From contig CM050652.1 of the NCBI GenBank assembly GCA_027574665.1, positions 39,708,307-39,772,306 on the forward strand: DNA of 64,000 nt. The letters are read 5' to 3'. The notes under the pieces are model-generated. The model did not search any database. It had not been told where the DNA came from and worked only from the letters and a program-made list of their open reading frames with translations. The stretch's first letter is position 1, and each line of letters begins with the position of its first letter. The translations under genes were made by a program, and so were the position numbers. Positions 49,222-61,900 of this stretch are shown here, piece after piece. The stretch comes from Rhynochetos jubatus. Lineage: Eukaryota > Chordata > Aves > Eurypygiformes > Rhynochetidae.

Positions 49222-50089
49222 GTACTGACGGCTCCATCCGGGATTTGAGACCTGCTCACGCTTTGAGGAGGGCTTGCAATGCTACCTACCATGCTTTGAT
49301 CAGAAAATAGCAGGACCCAAAAGAGTTTGTAAAAGGCTGTTTTGAAATCAGTGTTCTTGAGTTTGGAAGGAAGCATGGGGTTTCAATAGGCACAGCTGGC
49401 GGCGCTGCTGAAGTGCCTTTTCCATCTGCCTGGCACCGGGGAGTCGAATTGTGATCCCCTGGCACAGCTGGACACCAGCTCTCCTCGCATGTGGGCGATG
49501 GCACCACATGGGGACTAAAGTGCAAATGAAGTTACTGCAGTCTGACCCTTTTGCTTGCATAATTAGGGTGATCAGAGGGAAACAATACATTTGAAATTGC
49601 AACTGCTGCTCCAGCCACATCCAGCTGACAGTTCGACACATCCATGAAAACAGTATGTGTCATGACATTTGAAGACTAATAAGCAATCCCAGGAAACTTC
49701 AGAACAAACTGTGGATGTCTGTCTGTACATGTGTATATCCACTTTCAATTTGCATTTAAATAATTCTGCTTGTTATTTACTGATGTTTCCAATCCCTTTC
49801 CCCTCTCTCCACGTACCAGCAGGAGCTTGTTATATAAGAGAAGGCACAAAAGCTGTTTTTCACTGCTGGAGGTTGAAATGTATACAAAATTCTTCTATTT
49901 ACATCCTTATCACCAGATAAGGACATCTGTAGAATTTATACAACCCACAGACATGAAGGATTTAATCCACCAAGGGTTTACTGTGGTAGAGAACTATAAG
50001 CCCAATGAGAATGAATGGAAAAATAAATGAATAATAATTATTCTGATATAGGTAGAGCCTGAGAGTATTCTAATTTCTTTGCGTAACAG
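49222..50089. other. Proposed intron with an unplaced open segment
   Basis: From a CATCCTTATCACCAG acceptor at about 49915 a frame is open for some 38 codons, including EFIQPTDMKDLIHQGFTVVE, and then meets a TGA at about 50030. It looks protein-like but has no donor. It could be an alternative last exon or chance. Confidence 0.3.
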
Positions 50090-50206
50090 GACCAAGTATC
50101 TATGAGCGATTCAAACAGAAAAATAAACGCCATGATGTTAAGGACCCCTGGATGGATGTGGCGTCTCTAATTTTTGAGTGTTTCAAGCATGGATTTAAGA
50201 GCAAAG
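50090..50206 (+). CDS. Candidate exon 6 of the unidentified split gene (38 codons, phase 1/1)
   Basis: This is the best coding segment of the window. It lies between TTCTAATTTCTTTGCGTAACAG and AAAG|GTTAGC. Two of the three frames stop. The open one reads PSIYERFKQKNKRHDVKDPW and then MDVASLIFECFKHGFKSK, a well-mixed, charged and probably helical soluble sequence without low complexity. Three CpGs survive in 117 bases (in GAGCGATT, AAACGCC and GTGGCGTC), which is unusual for old noncoding DNA. Length and symmetric phase suit an internal exon. I cannot name the family. A CTCF-like site follows about 450 bases downstream. Confidence 0.5.
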
Positions 50207-52130
50207 GTTAGCTGGTTTTATACCTAAAGTGAGGGGAAAGGCTCAAAGACCTGTCAAAAGTGATCTCATATGTATTTTTCATTCTTACTATGACATCCAG
50301 TGTTAATATTTTAGGTCCAGATTACCGATTTCATTTTTCATAATGAAACGTAAATTTGTTTCCATCGAGTGTGGGTCACAGTGTGTACACTTAACCAAAT
50401 ACAGACTACCTGAAAACCTAGCTCAAAACCACCCCAAACCAAATAAATTTCAGAGGATTGTCTTCTCCCTTCACTTGTGAATAAACGTTTTCTAATGTGT
50501 GCTTTCAGCAATTTGTTGAGATGAGAGTAATTTTCTATACGTATGAACTGAGCATCCTATACCTACAGTTTTCCTTTTGTTTCTTTCTACACCCACCCCG
50601 TGTGTGAGGACCACGAGATGGTTTACGATAAGCTTGACTGAAATTTGTTTCCTCGTGCCATCTGGTGGATTTTATGTGTAAATGCGCAACAGCATGTGTG
50701 AACAATTTCATCCACTGTTGCATCATCAGGATTTTGTTTGCAAGACAGTAATGTCTCTGGAAGAATTAACGCTAGCTAATATAAACATTTATGTATGCCT
50801 CATTTTAATACCATGCTACATTTTATTTCTTGTGAGAATAGAGGAGCACAAAAGTTAATTTTTCACCTTGAAAAAAAGAATTTTAAATTAGAGTGAAAAG
50901 TTGTTCAGTAGTTTGCAGACAATTCTGTATTTTGAGATCTGTTACATTTACTTCACAGGCTTTTTTTTTGTTTGTTTTTTTGGTAGTACTGCAGTGAAAC
51001 AGCCTTATAACACACATAAATAGCTGATGATTTCAGGAAAACGTCACAAAAGTCATCAAAATGGTAAAGTTGCTCCTTTGGTAAGAGAAAAACTCATTTG
51101 TTTATCTTAGTTCCTTCAGAAACTTCCATGTAGTAAAACGTCAGACAACTAAATAAATGAATATTTTATTATAAAGTATTTTATAAGTATATTTTGAAAT
51201 ACTTTAAAGACATTAATACTGATACAAACATAGTTATTCTTTAGGTCACAGAGGATTTTTTGTTTGTTTTCTGCCATATTTATGTTTATGTGAGTAATGT
51301 AACTTGCTCCAATCAAACTAAACACATCATATTATTTATTCATTTCTAGTGCTCCTCACAAAGGTACCATTCCCTTATCTTTATTGATGGAAGTTCTTTA
51401 GGTCATAAAACCTATGAAACATATTTTCTAATAAGAAAAGGGAAAGGGTCAAAATTGCTTACACTACAAGAAAATAATCCTTTAGGAATTTAATTTTTCC
51501 TGAGGAATTTCCGCCTTGTTGGTTACTTGGGTGACTGTCCCAAGTAATGTTGATTGATAGAGAAATTCAAATTTATCCTCTAAGTAAAGTGATACCAAAT
51601 CAGTTTTCATTATGGTACTTCCAATTTTAAAATTAAAGAGCAATGAGAAACTTTATAATGTAACTTTCATTGAACTTATTTCTTTTCCAATAAAACTTAT
51701 AATTTTCAACTAAAGTTAAAGGAAAACATCTCTCTACAGAACATAAGGCACTGTGGATCAAACCCTGCCTTCTTTCTACATGTAATGAGTCAACTGTGAG
51801 AAAAAGTTGCATTTAGTTAAGATTTAACTTTGGTTTTCAAAGCTTAGATAAGTGTTACAGTCTCTTATTTCTGTGCATTCATGTCTGCTCAACAATTAAC
51901 CAAGAATTACTTTAACCAACTGTGTCTAATTTAGCTTTTGTTCTTAATTTCTAGGATTAAATTAAAAACAGATGGCCCCTGCGTGGTAAAATGATTATAA
52001 ATTAGGCTTATATATTGGAATTAACGTGGCAAAATATTAAAATGAAACTGAAATGCATTTTTTTGCTATGCCTTGCTTTTTATAAAAGTTAGCATGATGG
52101 TGCATGTAATTGAGCAATCTTGCGCTACAG
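50207..52130. other. Proposed intron with a CTCF-like site
   Basis: AT-rich DNA with no exon-like segment or recognisable transposon apart from the CTCF-like motif at 50655-50668. GC-poor homogeneous sequence dominates from about 50.7 to 52.1 kb. Confidence 0.45.
50655..50668 (-). promoter_or_regulatory. CTCF core motif, full consensus match
   Basis: On the minus strand it reads CCACCAGATGGCAC and fits all 14 positions of the core CCASYAGRKGGCRS. A weaker, oppositely oriented look-alike, CCACGAGATGGT with two mismatches, lies at 50611-50622. A full match is suggestive of an insulator or loop anchor, but occupancy cannot be read from sequence. Confidence 0.55.
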
Positions 52131-52246
52131 ATATGGAGCCCAAAGACTCCATCTGTCCAGAAAGTCACCTGCTACAACGTGGGCTACTTTTCCACAGAAT
52201 TACACAGAAGGATTTTCTGTTCTTAATTGCATATTCCATTAAATAA
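52131..52246 (+). CDS. Candidate last exon of the unidentified split gene (38 codons plus stop)
   Basis: The acceptor is AATCTTGCGCTACAG. After AT, which completes the G left by 50206 to an aspartate codon, the frame reads MEPKDSICPESHLLQRGLLF and ends FLFLIAYSIK then TAA. The hydrophobic end could be a short membrane-associated tail. AATAAA occurs at about 53101 and again near 53193, which could serve as poly-A signals. The segment is short and the open length modest, so chance is a real alternative. Confidence 0.25.
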
Positions 52247-55200
52247 GACAGAATGAATATTAAGATTTAGAGATCTGCTCAAGCTCACGATTCAGTTTAG
52301 GGGCATAGGCCCCATAAATTCAATGAGTTTTAGGTGCTCTTTTTTCTTTCTGTTCTCTATATGCTCTCATGCTCTCATCTCGCTCAGCTCCACATACAGT
52401 CAGCAAGAAGCTGCTGACCTCCACGTGCAAGAAGAATCACACCCCAAGAATGTCATTTAAGGAAAAGTTGGTTTAATTCCAATTCTTCTTTCTAGAAAGA
52501 CTGATGACGGGAAGGTTCCCCTCTTGGACTTTCTTCCTATGATTTTTGCATGAGATAAAGAGATCTCCTACAGGTACTTCTTATGAACAGGAGTTGGAAC
52601 TTGCACAGCCAAGAAAAAGACTTGCTTTTATAAGCAAGTGGGACTTGTGTAAATATGGAGGCATGGACACAACATAGACGAAATACCTTCTGCTCATTTA
52701 AACCACATTGAAGGAAGAACCTAACCTAAATGAGATGCACAAATTAATTAAGACATGTAGGAAAGGAGTATTAAAGGATTAGGTCAACAGTATGAAACTG
52801 CTGTCATCATTTTGTAACAGATGGGCAGCCCATTGATATTTCTTTTCTGAGGAATGTCAAACACAAAATGTTTCTTGTTTAGCTCTTCTATTTGGAAAGA
52901 CTGAGAAGTACCTTCCATCTCCCCCTTCTCATCGGTCCTACTTCTCCTCCCCTGATACAGTAACCACCAAACCATTCTTCAAAAAAATCTGCATCTGTAA
53001 GCACTAAGTGTGAACACAAATGAAGTCAACACAATTGGACCTGATTTATTGCTGTCCTCAAGGCTTTTCTTCAAAGGACTGCTGCTGACTGTGGGGGTAA
53101 TAAAATAACATTAGGCCCCTGAAATCATATCAGAATTAACCCTCTGACCCCAAGTTCTGTTTGCCCTCCTGCCTGACCCACACAATCACACAATAAAAAT
53201 GTTTTCCTAACAAAAAGTTATTCTCTTATTATATGTGAAAATCAAATAGCATTGCTGAGCACTACACTGATGACTCAGCTGTGAGGCAGGAGAAAACCTT
53301 TGCCACAGCACACAAAATCAAGGGGCTCTTATGTATTTTTATGCTTGATTGTCCCAGATTTTATGTCAGTCTACACATGACCCTCCTAACCCCATGTAAC
53401 TGAACTGTGAAGCAATTTGCTCAGTTGTTTCTGTTTGACCTCCCACACCTGGTTCTCTTTATCACAGCTCGAGTAGTGCTACTTGCCTGATCTCTGCTTT
53501 GCAGAAGGGGGATTTCTTCCTTCCTTTCCCCTGCCTAGCAAAATGCCAGAGAAACAGGTGCAGAGCCCACTTGACGTCTATATAGGGTCCCACCAATGCC
53601 CCACTCACTAGGCTGCAGCATCCCCCAGACATCCTACAGGGCCAAGACTTGTCCACCTGCTAAAATGATATGATCTTGGGACTAGGAAGTTTGCAGTGGA
53701 GATTGTAAGGAAAGAGTGTCCTGATCCAAGACACAGTTCACAGATAACTCAATGACTTCTCACCTCATAGTGTCACTTAGTTCAGTCATGTCATGGTTCT
53801 TCTTTATTATCAGCACTGTGTATCAGTAGCCTCTAGGATGATGAGGCATTCACAGCAAACAGGAACAGTTGAATATGAGTAAATGCAAGAAGATCTTACA
53901 TTTGGTTGTGCAAATTGTAAGTAGAAGCAATTTATTTTCCTTTATATTCCTAGATTTTCTGTATTTCAGAAAAGGAGGGGGGAGAAGTAAAATTCCCCTT
54001 TTGCCACAGCACATGTTCCGCCATGCACAGCAGTAATCTTCTGTTGCACTAATTTCTGCATTTGTCTCTTCTACCTCTGTAAACCTAGGAATTTTGCTAA
54101 TTGAACAGAATTTGGAAGACCATTTGTGCTGCCATATCAGCAGACAGGGGCCTCACTGGCATACAGTGTTATCTTCTCTATTCTGTCTATAGACATCTTT
54201 GCTACCATTTCCCTTTAGATCTGACTTTACATAATCTGAAACCAGGGGGCCCAGTGCTAACATAAGCACATCACAGCCTGATGTGTTGACTTTATTCAGC
54301 ATGTCACGTACTCCAGATGAGACCCTGGCCTACTGAGACCAGGGTCCTAAATCTACTAAGAGGAAGCTCAAATTTACAGAAAAATGAAAGCAAGCATGTA
54401 GGAAAGTGGGAAGCCTACAAAAACTTCACAAATGTTGATTTCTCTCCAAAATCAGCAGTCAATAAATTTTTCTATCCCAGAAATAATATTTTTAAAGCAG
54501 AATGTGGATTACACATGGGCTCTGAGCAAACTCTTTATCCTTGTAATACAGCTAAACTCCCTTTCATATTTAACAAAACAGGATGCAGCACTGCATATAG
54601 TACTCCATATAAGCATGCATATACAATAGCCATAGCTAAAGTTTACTATTGACAAGTTAGGGTTTTGACATCTTTTTCTAATCATAAACCTCTGGTGTAC
54701 TTGAACTATACCCTGTTGGGCCTGAAGGGATCTTTATGATTAAATGTGCAATGAAGGGGAATCAAACTAATTTAAGAAAAAAAAAAAGAAAAAGAAAAAA
54801 AGAAGATAATCATCTAATTAAGACCATTATCTAACTGTGAAAACCTTCCCAAACTAGGGTTAAACCCACAGAATAAGATTAAAAGAAACAAGTTCCACAT
54901 CCTTCTGGTGATCCAGGCTTGAACATACACGTTCTATGGTTTGAGATAGATTTTTCTGTGAACTTTTTTCTTGGCTTAGTTTGGGGGTGGTGATTGTTCT
55001 GGGGGTTTTCTTTGTTGGCTTTTTTTTTTTTTAATTCTTGTGCACTTCTGGTCTGCCTACATCCACCATATAATTTGCTACGGTACAAAGGTCACAAGTT
55101 TGAGTCAGGTGCTTCTCATGAGCTTTGCTCAGAAACTCCTTTGAGATGTGCTGTAGTGTCAGAGGTGAGCTCTCATGAGGGGAGACCCCACTGAAATATT

Positions 55201-58200
55201 AGCAGGACTTAATGCCTCCAACTAGATTGAAAACAGCAAAAGAAAATTAATTTTCTCCTTGGTAAATCAAGCAGCATAAAAGAAAAGGAGAGAGAAAAAA
55301 TATCAGAGTGTTTTTGTATTACACAAGTCCTTCACTTAGTGAAGAAAATTTGGGGTCTTCAAGAAAGATGCAGCAAGTGTGAAGTATCAATAAGTGCTTT
55401 GTAAGCACCCTTAACTTGACCTTGCTGGAAAACAAATTCTGTTTTCTGAAAGCTTTCAAGGACTGGATTGGATTTATATTTTTTTTTAGAGGCATCAGAA
55501 TGATGTTTTAAAGATGCTAAAATCAAATGCAAATCAGTTAGGAAATGGAAAAAAAAAACCCCAAACATTTAAAAACACTGTGAGAAGGACCAACAAAATG
55601 AGTTGCTTACCTCCAGTGAGTGGTAGCATTAAATACATTCTTAAGACACAGTGAGAAATATTCAGAGCATTTTACGCAAGCGAGATCATATGATTGCAAA
55701 GGGGAGAAAAGACTGCCACATTTGTGTTTTGCCTTGAAAGTTATGCAGTTTTCCAAGGCAATGACTGTTTTTATTTAGTTCTAAAATATTACCACTAACA
55801 AGCAATTATGAAGTTTCATTTGCTTAATATCACTGACACAGCAGTCTGCCAAAGGGCAGATGACAACAGGCAGCTTTCGACAAGCCAGTGCTTTAGTCAC
55901 GTAGGAAACCTTTTGCACTATCTTATTTTAGGGAATCTATTCAGGTACTGAGTGGCATTAGACAAGTTATTCTAGCCCTCTGGGGACACAGTCTAGCACC
56001 TAGCTTGAGAGGGACTGAGCCAGCCATGTTGCTTGAGCAGGCACTAACAAGATGGCGTGAAAGAGCTGAGCCCCATAGCAGAACACTGTTGGGACTAAAG
56101 TACCTGCTGGCACCAGTCATCTGGAGGGCCTGCATCTCAGAAGGTTGCCCTTCCCAGGAGAGGCACAAGAGTTTCCGTGAAGAGGCATGCGGCCACGTGT
56201 GTCCCCGTCAGCTGGCCATATTTGCATGGGCTGGGGAGAGAGGGAGGCCATATTTGTCCGAGGCTTCGACTGGAAGCTCTTGTTGGTCCAAGAGAAGCCA
56301 GGACAGAAGCATGCAGACCATGATAAACTCCTTAGCTCCAAGTAATCTCTGATTACACATCCTTCCCAAAGCACTTTTGCTTTCCCCTTCCTCTGCTTTA
56401 TATAGGAAGGCAAATGCTCTAAAGGATGCAGCTCCAAAACCTCTTCAAAGCAGATACTGCCAGGAGAAAGAAACCAGGCCATGGGTCTTCCACATGACTG
56501 AAGAACTGTGCTGCAGCCTGTCAGCATCCTTCCTGGCACTGGAAATTTTTCACTTCCTTTTGAACAAACTCACCATCCCAGCAAGAATGGTGATGCCTCC
56601 TCCACATCCCACCTGGTCTGCCCACACCAATGCAGCTCACTCTTTGGCATTTCTCAGCTACTCACAGAAGAAAAGTGACAGATTTGAACTCCATCTGTGA
56701 GACATGGATGCAGACTTCAAGCTTTAGGCTATTGGTATGAAAAGACAGGCCTCACTGCTGCATCATGTGAGAGGAATCCTGCTTAGCTCTCTCATGAAAC
56801 GGGGTGTTCAAACTTAGTTGGGGTTGGGTTTATGCCTGCAGCAGCAGCCCTGGCTCAGGTTGCGTGTGCTCTGGAGACACAGAATTTCAGACAACCCCCT
56901 GCACTTGGTGCTTAACTTTGCCTGCACCCCTTCTCAGTATGCAGTTTTAGCTTGACAACATAGAGTGTGGCTTCTGAGGCCATCCATGCATTTTATGCAT
57001 AGTGCATCCTTACATATGTCTACCTATATGTGCAATTTATATGCCTACCCACAATTCAGTACCTAATTCCCACCCCCCCCAAACTCTCACTAAAAATATA
57101 AAACCAAATAAAACCAGCACATCTCCCTTCTGGGCACTTCCTGATTTCCACTTCTAAATCTGACAGCAAAACAGATGGTGGAGAAATTGCATCCCCACAA
57201 GTTTCCTGAAAACAGAACGTTGGTATATTTGACAAGCTAAGGGAAAAGCTACCAACCCAGATCTCCATAGTGTATCAGCTATCGAGAACACTGATAGCAG
57301 TCTCAAACACTAAGAAAGTCTTAATTAGACTTTGTGTCCTGTCAGAGATAGGGAACTCATCTGGAAGTGAGGAAGACACTGGGACATAGGTGCTGCTATT
57401 TCCTCTGCCAACAGAGCAGCTTGTTCGAGGTTACTCTGCAGTAGTCCATGGCAAGCACTGGTTGCTCTGCAGGAAAGATTTTGGCCTCCCTGGGTCTTAG
57501 ATCGCTTGCCAGAGCTCAACTTGACTCTGATTAGTAGATCTTGCACTGGAGAGCTTATTGCCAAGGGACTATTGATGGTTCCAGATGTGAAGACATAATT
57601 GTATTCACTCTTCAGCAGGAAAAAGCACTAGTATTTCTTTATCTAGAACATAAATGACATGAGCAATTTAGAAGAATTGAATATTTGAAAGCCTGAATCA
57701 TGTAAGGAGAGTCTTACGTAAAACTGTGTGTATCAATATTTTACACTTGAAATGTGTGAACAGTAAATGACTCTTAATTCATGAATCTTCATAAATATTA
57801 GATTATTCTAAATGAATTCATTGTGCAATGAGTCTATCATTTGTGCACAGCTTAAAGGTGAAATAGTTCTCAAGATCCTCTTCATTTGCCAAAATTAGAC
57901 TTTGATTTTTTTCTTTTTCTGACTCACACATCCTTCCTTCTCCTGCTGTTCTGACCAAAAAAAATTCTTGTCAGACCTCACTAATTCATACAACACAGAG
58001 AGCAACCATTGTAGAATAATGAATTTTGCAAATTCTTCCTTTGATGAATAATCACAAAAGGAAGCAATCATCACACATTGTTAAGTGTACAAATATGCAG
58101 ACAAGAATGCTTCTTCATTTTTCCTGGTGAAACTGTAAGCTTAATTAGCAAATTTAGTATTTTCTGTAATTTGCCAGAAAACCTGTCTAATAAGTATTTT

Positions 58201-58747
58201 ATTTACACACTTTCATGGGAATATCCAGTAACAGAACTTTGCTAAAATGCAGGGATAGAGTTGCATTTTTCCCACAGATTATACAGAAATGCCCTTACCT
58301 GCTGTTTTGAAATAAAATGTTTTGGACTGTAAATCACAAGGTTTAAGTGCTTTTCTATCTCAAAATAATATTTATTTCAACGCATAAAAATTGTTGACCT
58401 TGTTCCAAATAGCAGATGTCTACATTTGTTGAAAAAGCTTGGATAAATTTTCTTTGACCTCTGGATATCACAAAATTTATGAAAGAATGGCTACATCAGA
58501 GTTGTTCCAATTTCCATTAAGTCTGTGGAAAGATATAGGCATTTCTGGGACATAATCACAAGCCTTGTGGATCACTTTTCTGTTTCTTGTCATTGACTCT
58601 GAAGGCTGGCTGCTGTGAACGTGGTAGGCTCTGGTATAAATATCTACATTGGAGGCAGCAAAAAATAAATAAAATTTAAAAATCTGGATGCAGCCCTTTC
58701 CCAGCTCCTACCTACCTCTGGATAACATTGACTGTATTATCTGAATT
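52247..58747. other. AT-rich DNA, no firm gene
   Basis: No exon with paired splice sites was found. Frames at 54317-54652 and 56005-56700 overlap on both strands without motifs; the latter lies in a GC-richer patch. An A/G-rich run lies at about 54776-54805. No transposon was recognised, though diverged CR1 pieces near 54.3 kb cannot be excluded. Confidence 0.45.
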
Positions 58748-58957
58748 CAAGAAAACACTTTTTCACTCAGAGAGTGGTCAAACACTGGCACAGGTTGCCC
58801 AGAGAAGTTGTAGAGTGTCCATCCTTGGAGACAGTCGAAACTTGACCAGACTCAGACCTGGGAAACCTGCCCTAGCTGCCCTTGCTTGAGCAGGGAGGTT
58901 AGACTAGGGGACCTCAAAATGCTTCTTCCAGCTTCAACCATTTTGTGATTTTGGGAT
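58748..58957 (+). mobile_element. CR1 LINE 3' tail, sense
   Basis: AAGAAAACACTTTTTCACT, GGTCAAACACTGGCACAGGTTGCCCAGAGA, TCCATCCTTGGAGACAG and TTAGACTAGGGGACCTCAAA are typical of the CR1 3' region. It ends in the short tandem tail seen in this LINE type (TTTTGTGATTTTGGGAT). It is strongly 5' truncated and has no coding capacity. Confidence 0.92.
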
Positions 58958-61900
58958 CATCTTCCAAGAGTACTCATATGGAAAAGAGATTTTGGAAGCA
59001 GTAAGTTGGAAGTGCTCCATAATGCATTCATTCCAGTGCTGGGTGCCTGGATACGACTGTTTGTGCTTGAGAACCATTTGTGCTGGCAGAGCAGGCAGTG
59101 AGTACTGCTTTGCTGCAGAGGGAGGCTGAGAGTTCAGTGCAAAGAGAGGGAGTTTCTCTGTGCAACACGAACGTGGCAAGCCTCGGGCATGCTGCGTGGT
59201 GCTGGGATTTGGGAAGGGGGACATTGTGCTGTGTGGCTTGTGCTTGTTACTCATGGAAGGGCTCTACACTGTGAGTACTCTACAACAGAAGTAAAGTAAT
59301 ACAGCTAGGAAAAAGCATTGATGTGGATCTAGAAGTCTCTTGGAACCATCAGCACAGAAAATTGTGCCTGCCTAGAACCCACTGGAAGGATATAGGATCT
59401 CTGCTATCTACAACTTGAGTGAGGATCTACCCTGGGAGCTCAGACTGTGTATTTAAGTTAAATTGTATAATGACATCTTTGTATGATTGAAGGGGAAAGG
59501 GAGAAGTATGGCCTTCTAAAAATAGGCATGCTCCAGATGGAGAGAACAACAGGGCAGGAGCTGCAGCTGGCCTAGTATCTGTCACTGCACCTGGGGCTCT
59601 CTCCAAAATCCTGTTTCCATTATTTTCTCCTCTTTGAAAATCCTTTGAAGAGGAGCCCACAGGATGAGGCCATCCCAGAAAGGAGATATGGGTCTGTGAA
59701 GAGGCATTGCATGACATGCCTGAATAGACAGCAGCTGCATTCATGAGATCTAAATGAGAACTCCTTGGATCAGATGGTTGAACTCTAACCTGAACAGGAA
59801 AGTCAGCCCAGCTGACTTCACAGGAGTCTTTATCCACTGAGTGGTGGGACAAACTGAGACACAGGAGTGGGATTAGAATGGCTATACTACTTTTTCCTTT
59901 CAAATCCAGACTTGTATACAGAAGAATTGCTTTCGCCATGCTTGCTTGTCCTATCTTCTTTCATTGATCATGCTGAAAACTTTTGGAGGTATAGTGGGGA
60001 TATATTGTTGTTCCTGAGTACTGATTCACTGAGTCTAAATGAATCAGATGAGAACTGTGTGAGATGCCTTATAAATAGAAATGAGTAGAGTCTGAAATAG
60101 CTCATCTGACAAAGTACACACAGATACCATCAAAATACTCATGGGTGAATGAATAATACAATCTGCTTGACATCTTAAAAATGCTCTGTTGGGTGTATGC
60201 TCTTTAATGCTTGCAAAAAGCCATCCTGTGGGGCCACCAATAGAAAAAAGAGATGAAGAAAGTGGAAGTGAGCTTGTATAGGGGAAAGCTTCTCTAACTT
60301 TAGAACAAGGCATTCAATACTTATACATAAATACTACACTGCTCAAAACTTTCATCCATATTGAGAGAGAAATGTTGCCAAGCTTCTGTCTGATGTTAAA
60401 TGGGTTGCACATAATAGATGTAAGAAGCAAATAATTCAATGGAAAGCTTGTGGGTTACACAGAAGTTTGCTTTCAATGACATCTTCCCTAATAAAAATGC
60501 AAATATAAAGGCTAATTCAGTTACATGAGCATGCAATAAACCTTAGTAAGAGCAAAACAAGAGTGTTGGACTGTTTTTCTAGTACATTATAGTCACATCT
60601 GATTCCTTCTCTAATGTTCTTTTAGGAGCTACTTGCTTCTATAATTTGAAAAGGTGGTAATTCCTATGCCAAATGGTTCTACACTGTTCCAAGTCTAGTT
60701 TCCAGTCAGATGAATAGCTTAGTGACCTCAGGGAGCTGTTGTCTTTACAATACGTGGTTTGTTAGAACATCTTCTATATGAGGCACAATTAAATAAACAG
60801 CAAAGTCAGCAACCTCTTGAGAGAGCCATTCATTTCATCTAACTTTAGCCACCCAAGTTAGTCATCAGAGCTCTTTGTGTATTTGATGGAGCTCTCTTGG
60901 ATAGTTCCTGAAGGTGATTCATCTCATCCTGAAATAAGCTACAAAGAGAGACAAGATGAATAGTCCTTTGGAGGTACTCACCTCCCTCCATCAACCAAAG
61001 AGAGAGATGACATAACAGCCTCAGGGTATCTTAGATGAATAGCTTTAAGATCACTAGTCACTTTTAGCTGACCATCCGATCAAAGGGATACAATGATTTG
61101 TATGAACAACAGTTTTAGAGATCTTCTTTTTTCTACCCTTACTTCATAACTAACAAATGTTCTTATTCATGGCCAGATCATACGTGCATACATATATATT
61201 AAAATGTTCATATTTATGTTTGTATGTATATTTAAAGTATAGGTCAAGATATGGTACTTTATACTTCTTTGTATATTCTGCTATTCTTTGCTTTCATTTT
61301 TTCAGTCTGGATAATGATCTCCTTCACTCAATTTTAATTATATCATCCATCAGTTTTCCTTTTGATAACCAGAAGATGAGATTAGTCTGCTCTTAACTTT
61401 CAGAAATTTACAGGAAGAATGAACAGTATTAACATTTCCACAGTTCCTAGTTCCTAAAGAGCACCTTGATATTTCAACTGAACTGAAAAACATGCCACTA
61501 AGCAGAGTATCAGGGAGAGGAAGAGAGAACTGAAGTATTGTCACCAGGACTAACAATTCACAGTGATTCACTTTTAAATCTTATTTGTCTAGCTCTTTAT
61601 AAGTAATGTTCGTGTTCATACAGAAAAAAGCTTAGTGATAATGGCCATGGACAATTAATTGAATAAATTTTGGCTCACTAACTCACAGCAAACTAAAAGA
61701 CGGACTTGTTACGGCAGATGTTATCTGTGTAACAATTTTGTTAATGACTCAGCACCAATTTCTTCACTGAGAGCACTTCATCCATTTCCCACTGACTTCC
61801 TACTAATGCTGCTGCCACCGTGGAGTCATCATCTCTTTTTATTTATTTGTATTAGCAAGGACTGGAATCATGAGCAAGGGACCCACATTAGGCCTGAAGT

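Noticed and set aside
59427..59939. 170-codon minus-strand open frame
   Set aside because: No recognisable motif, no splice context and mixed composition; best taken as chance.
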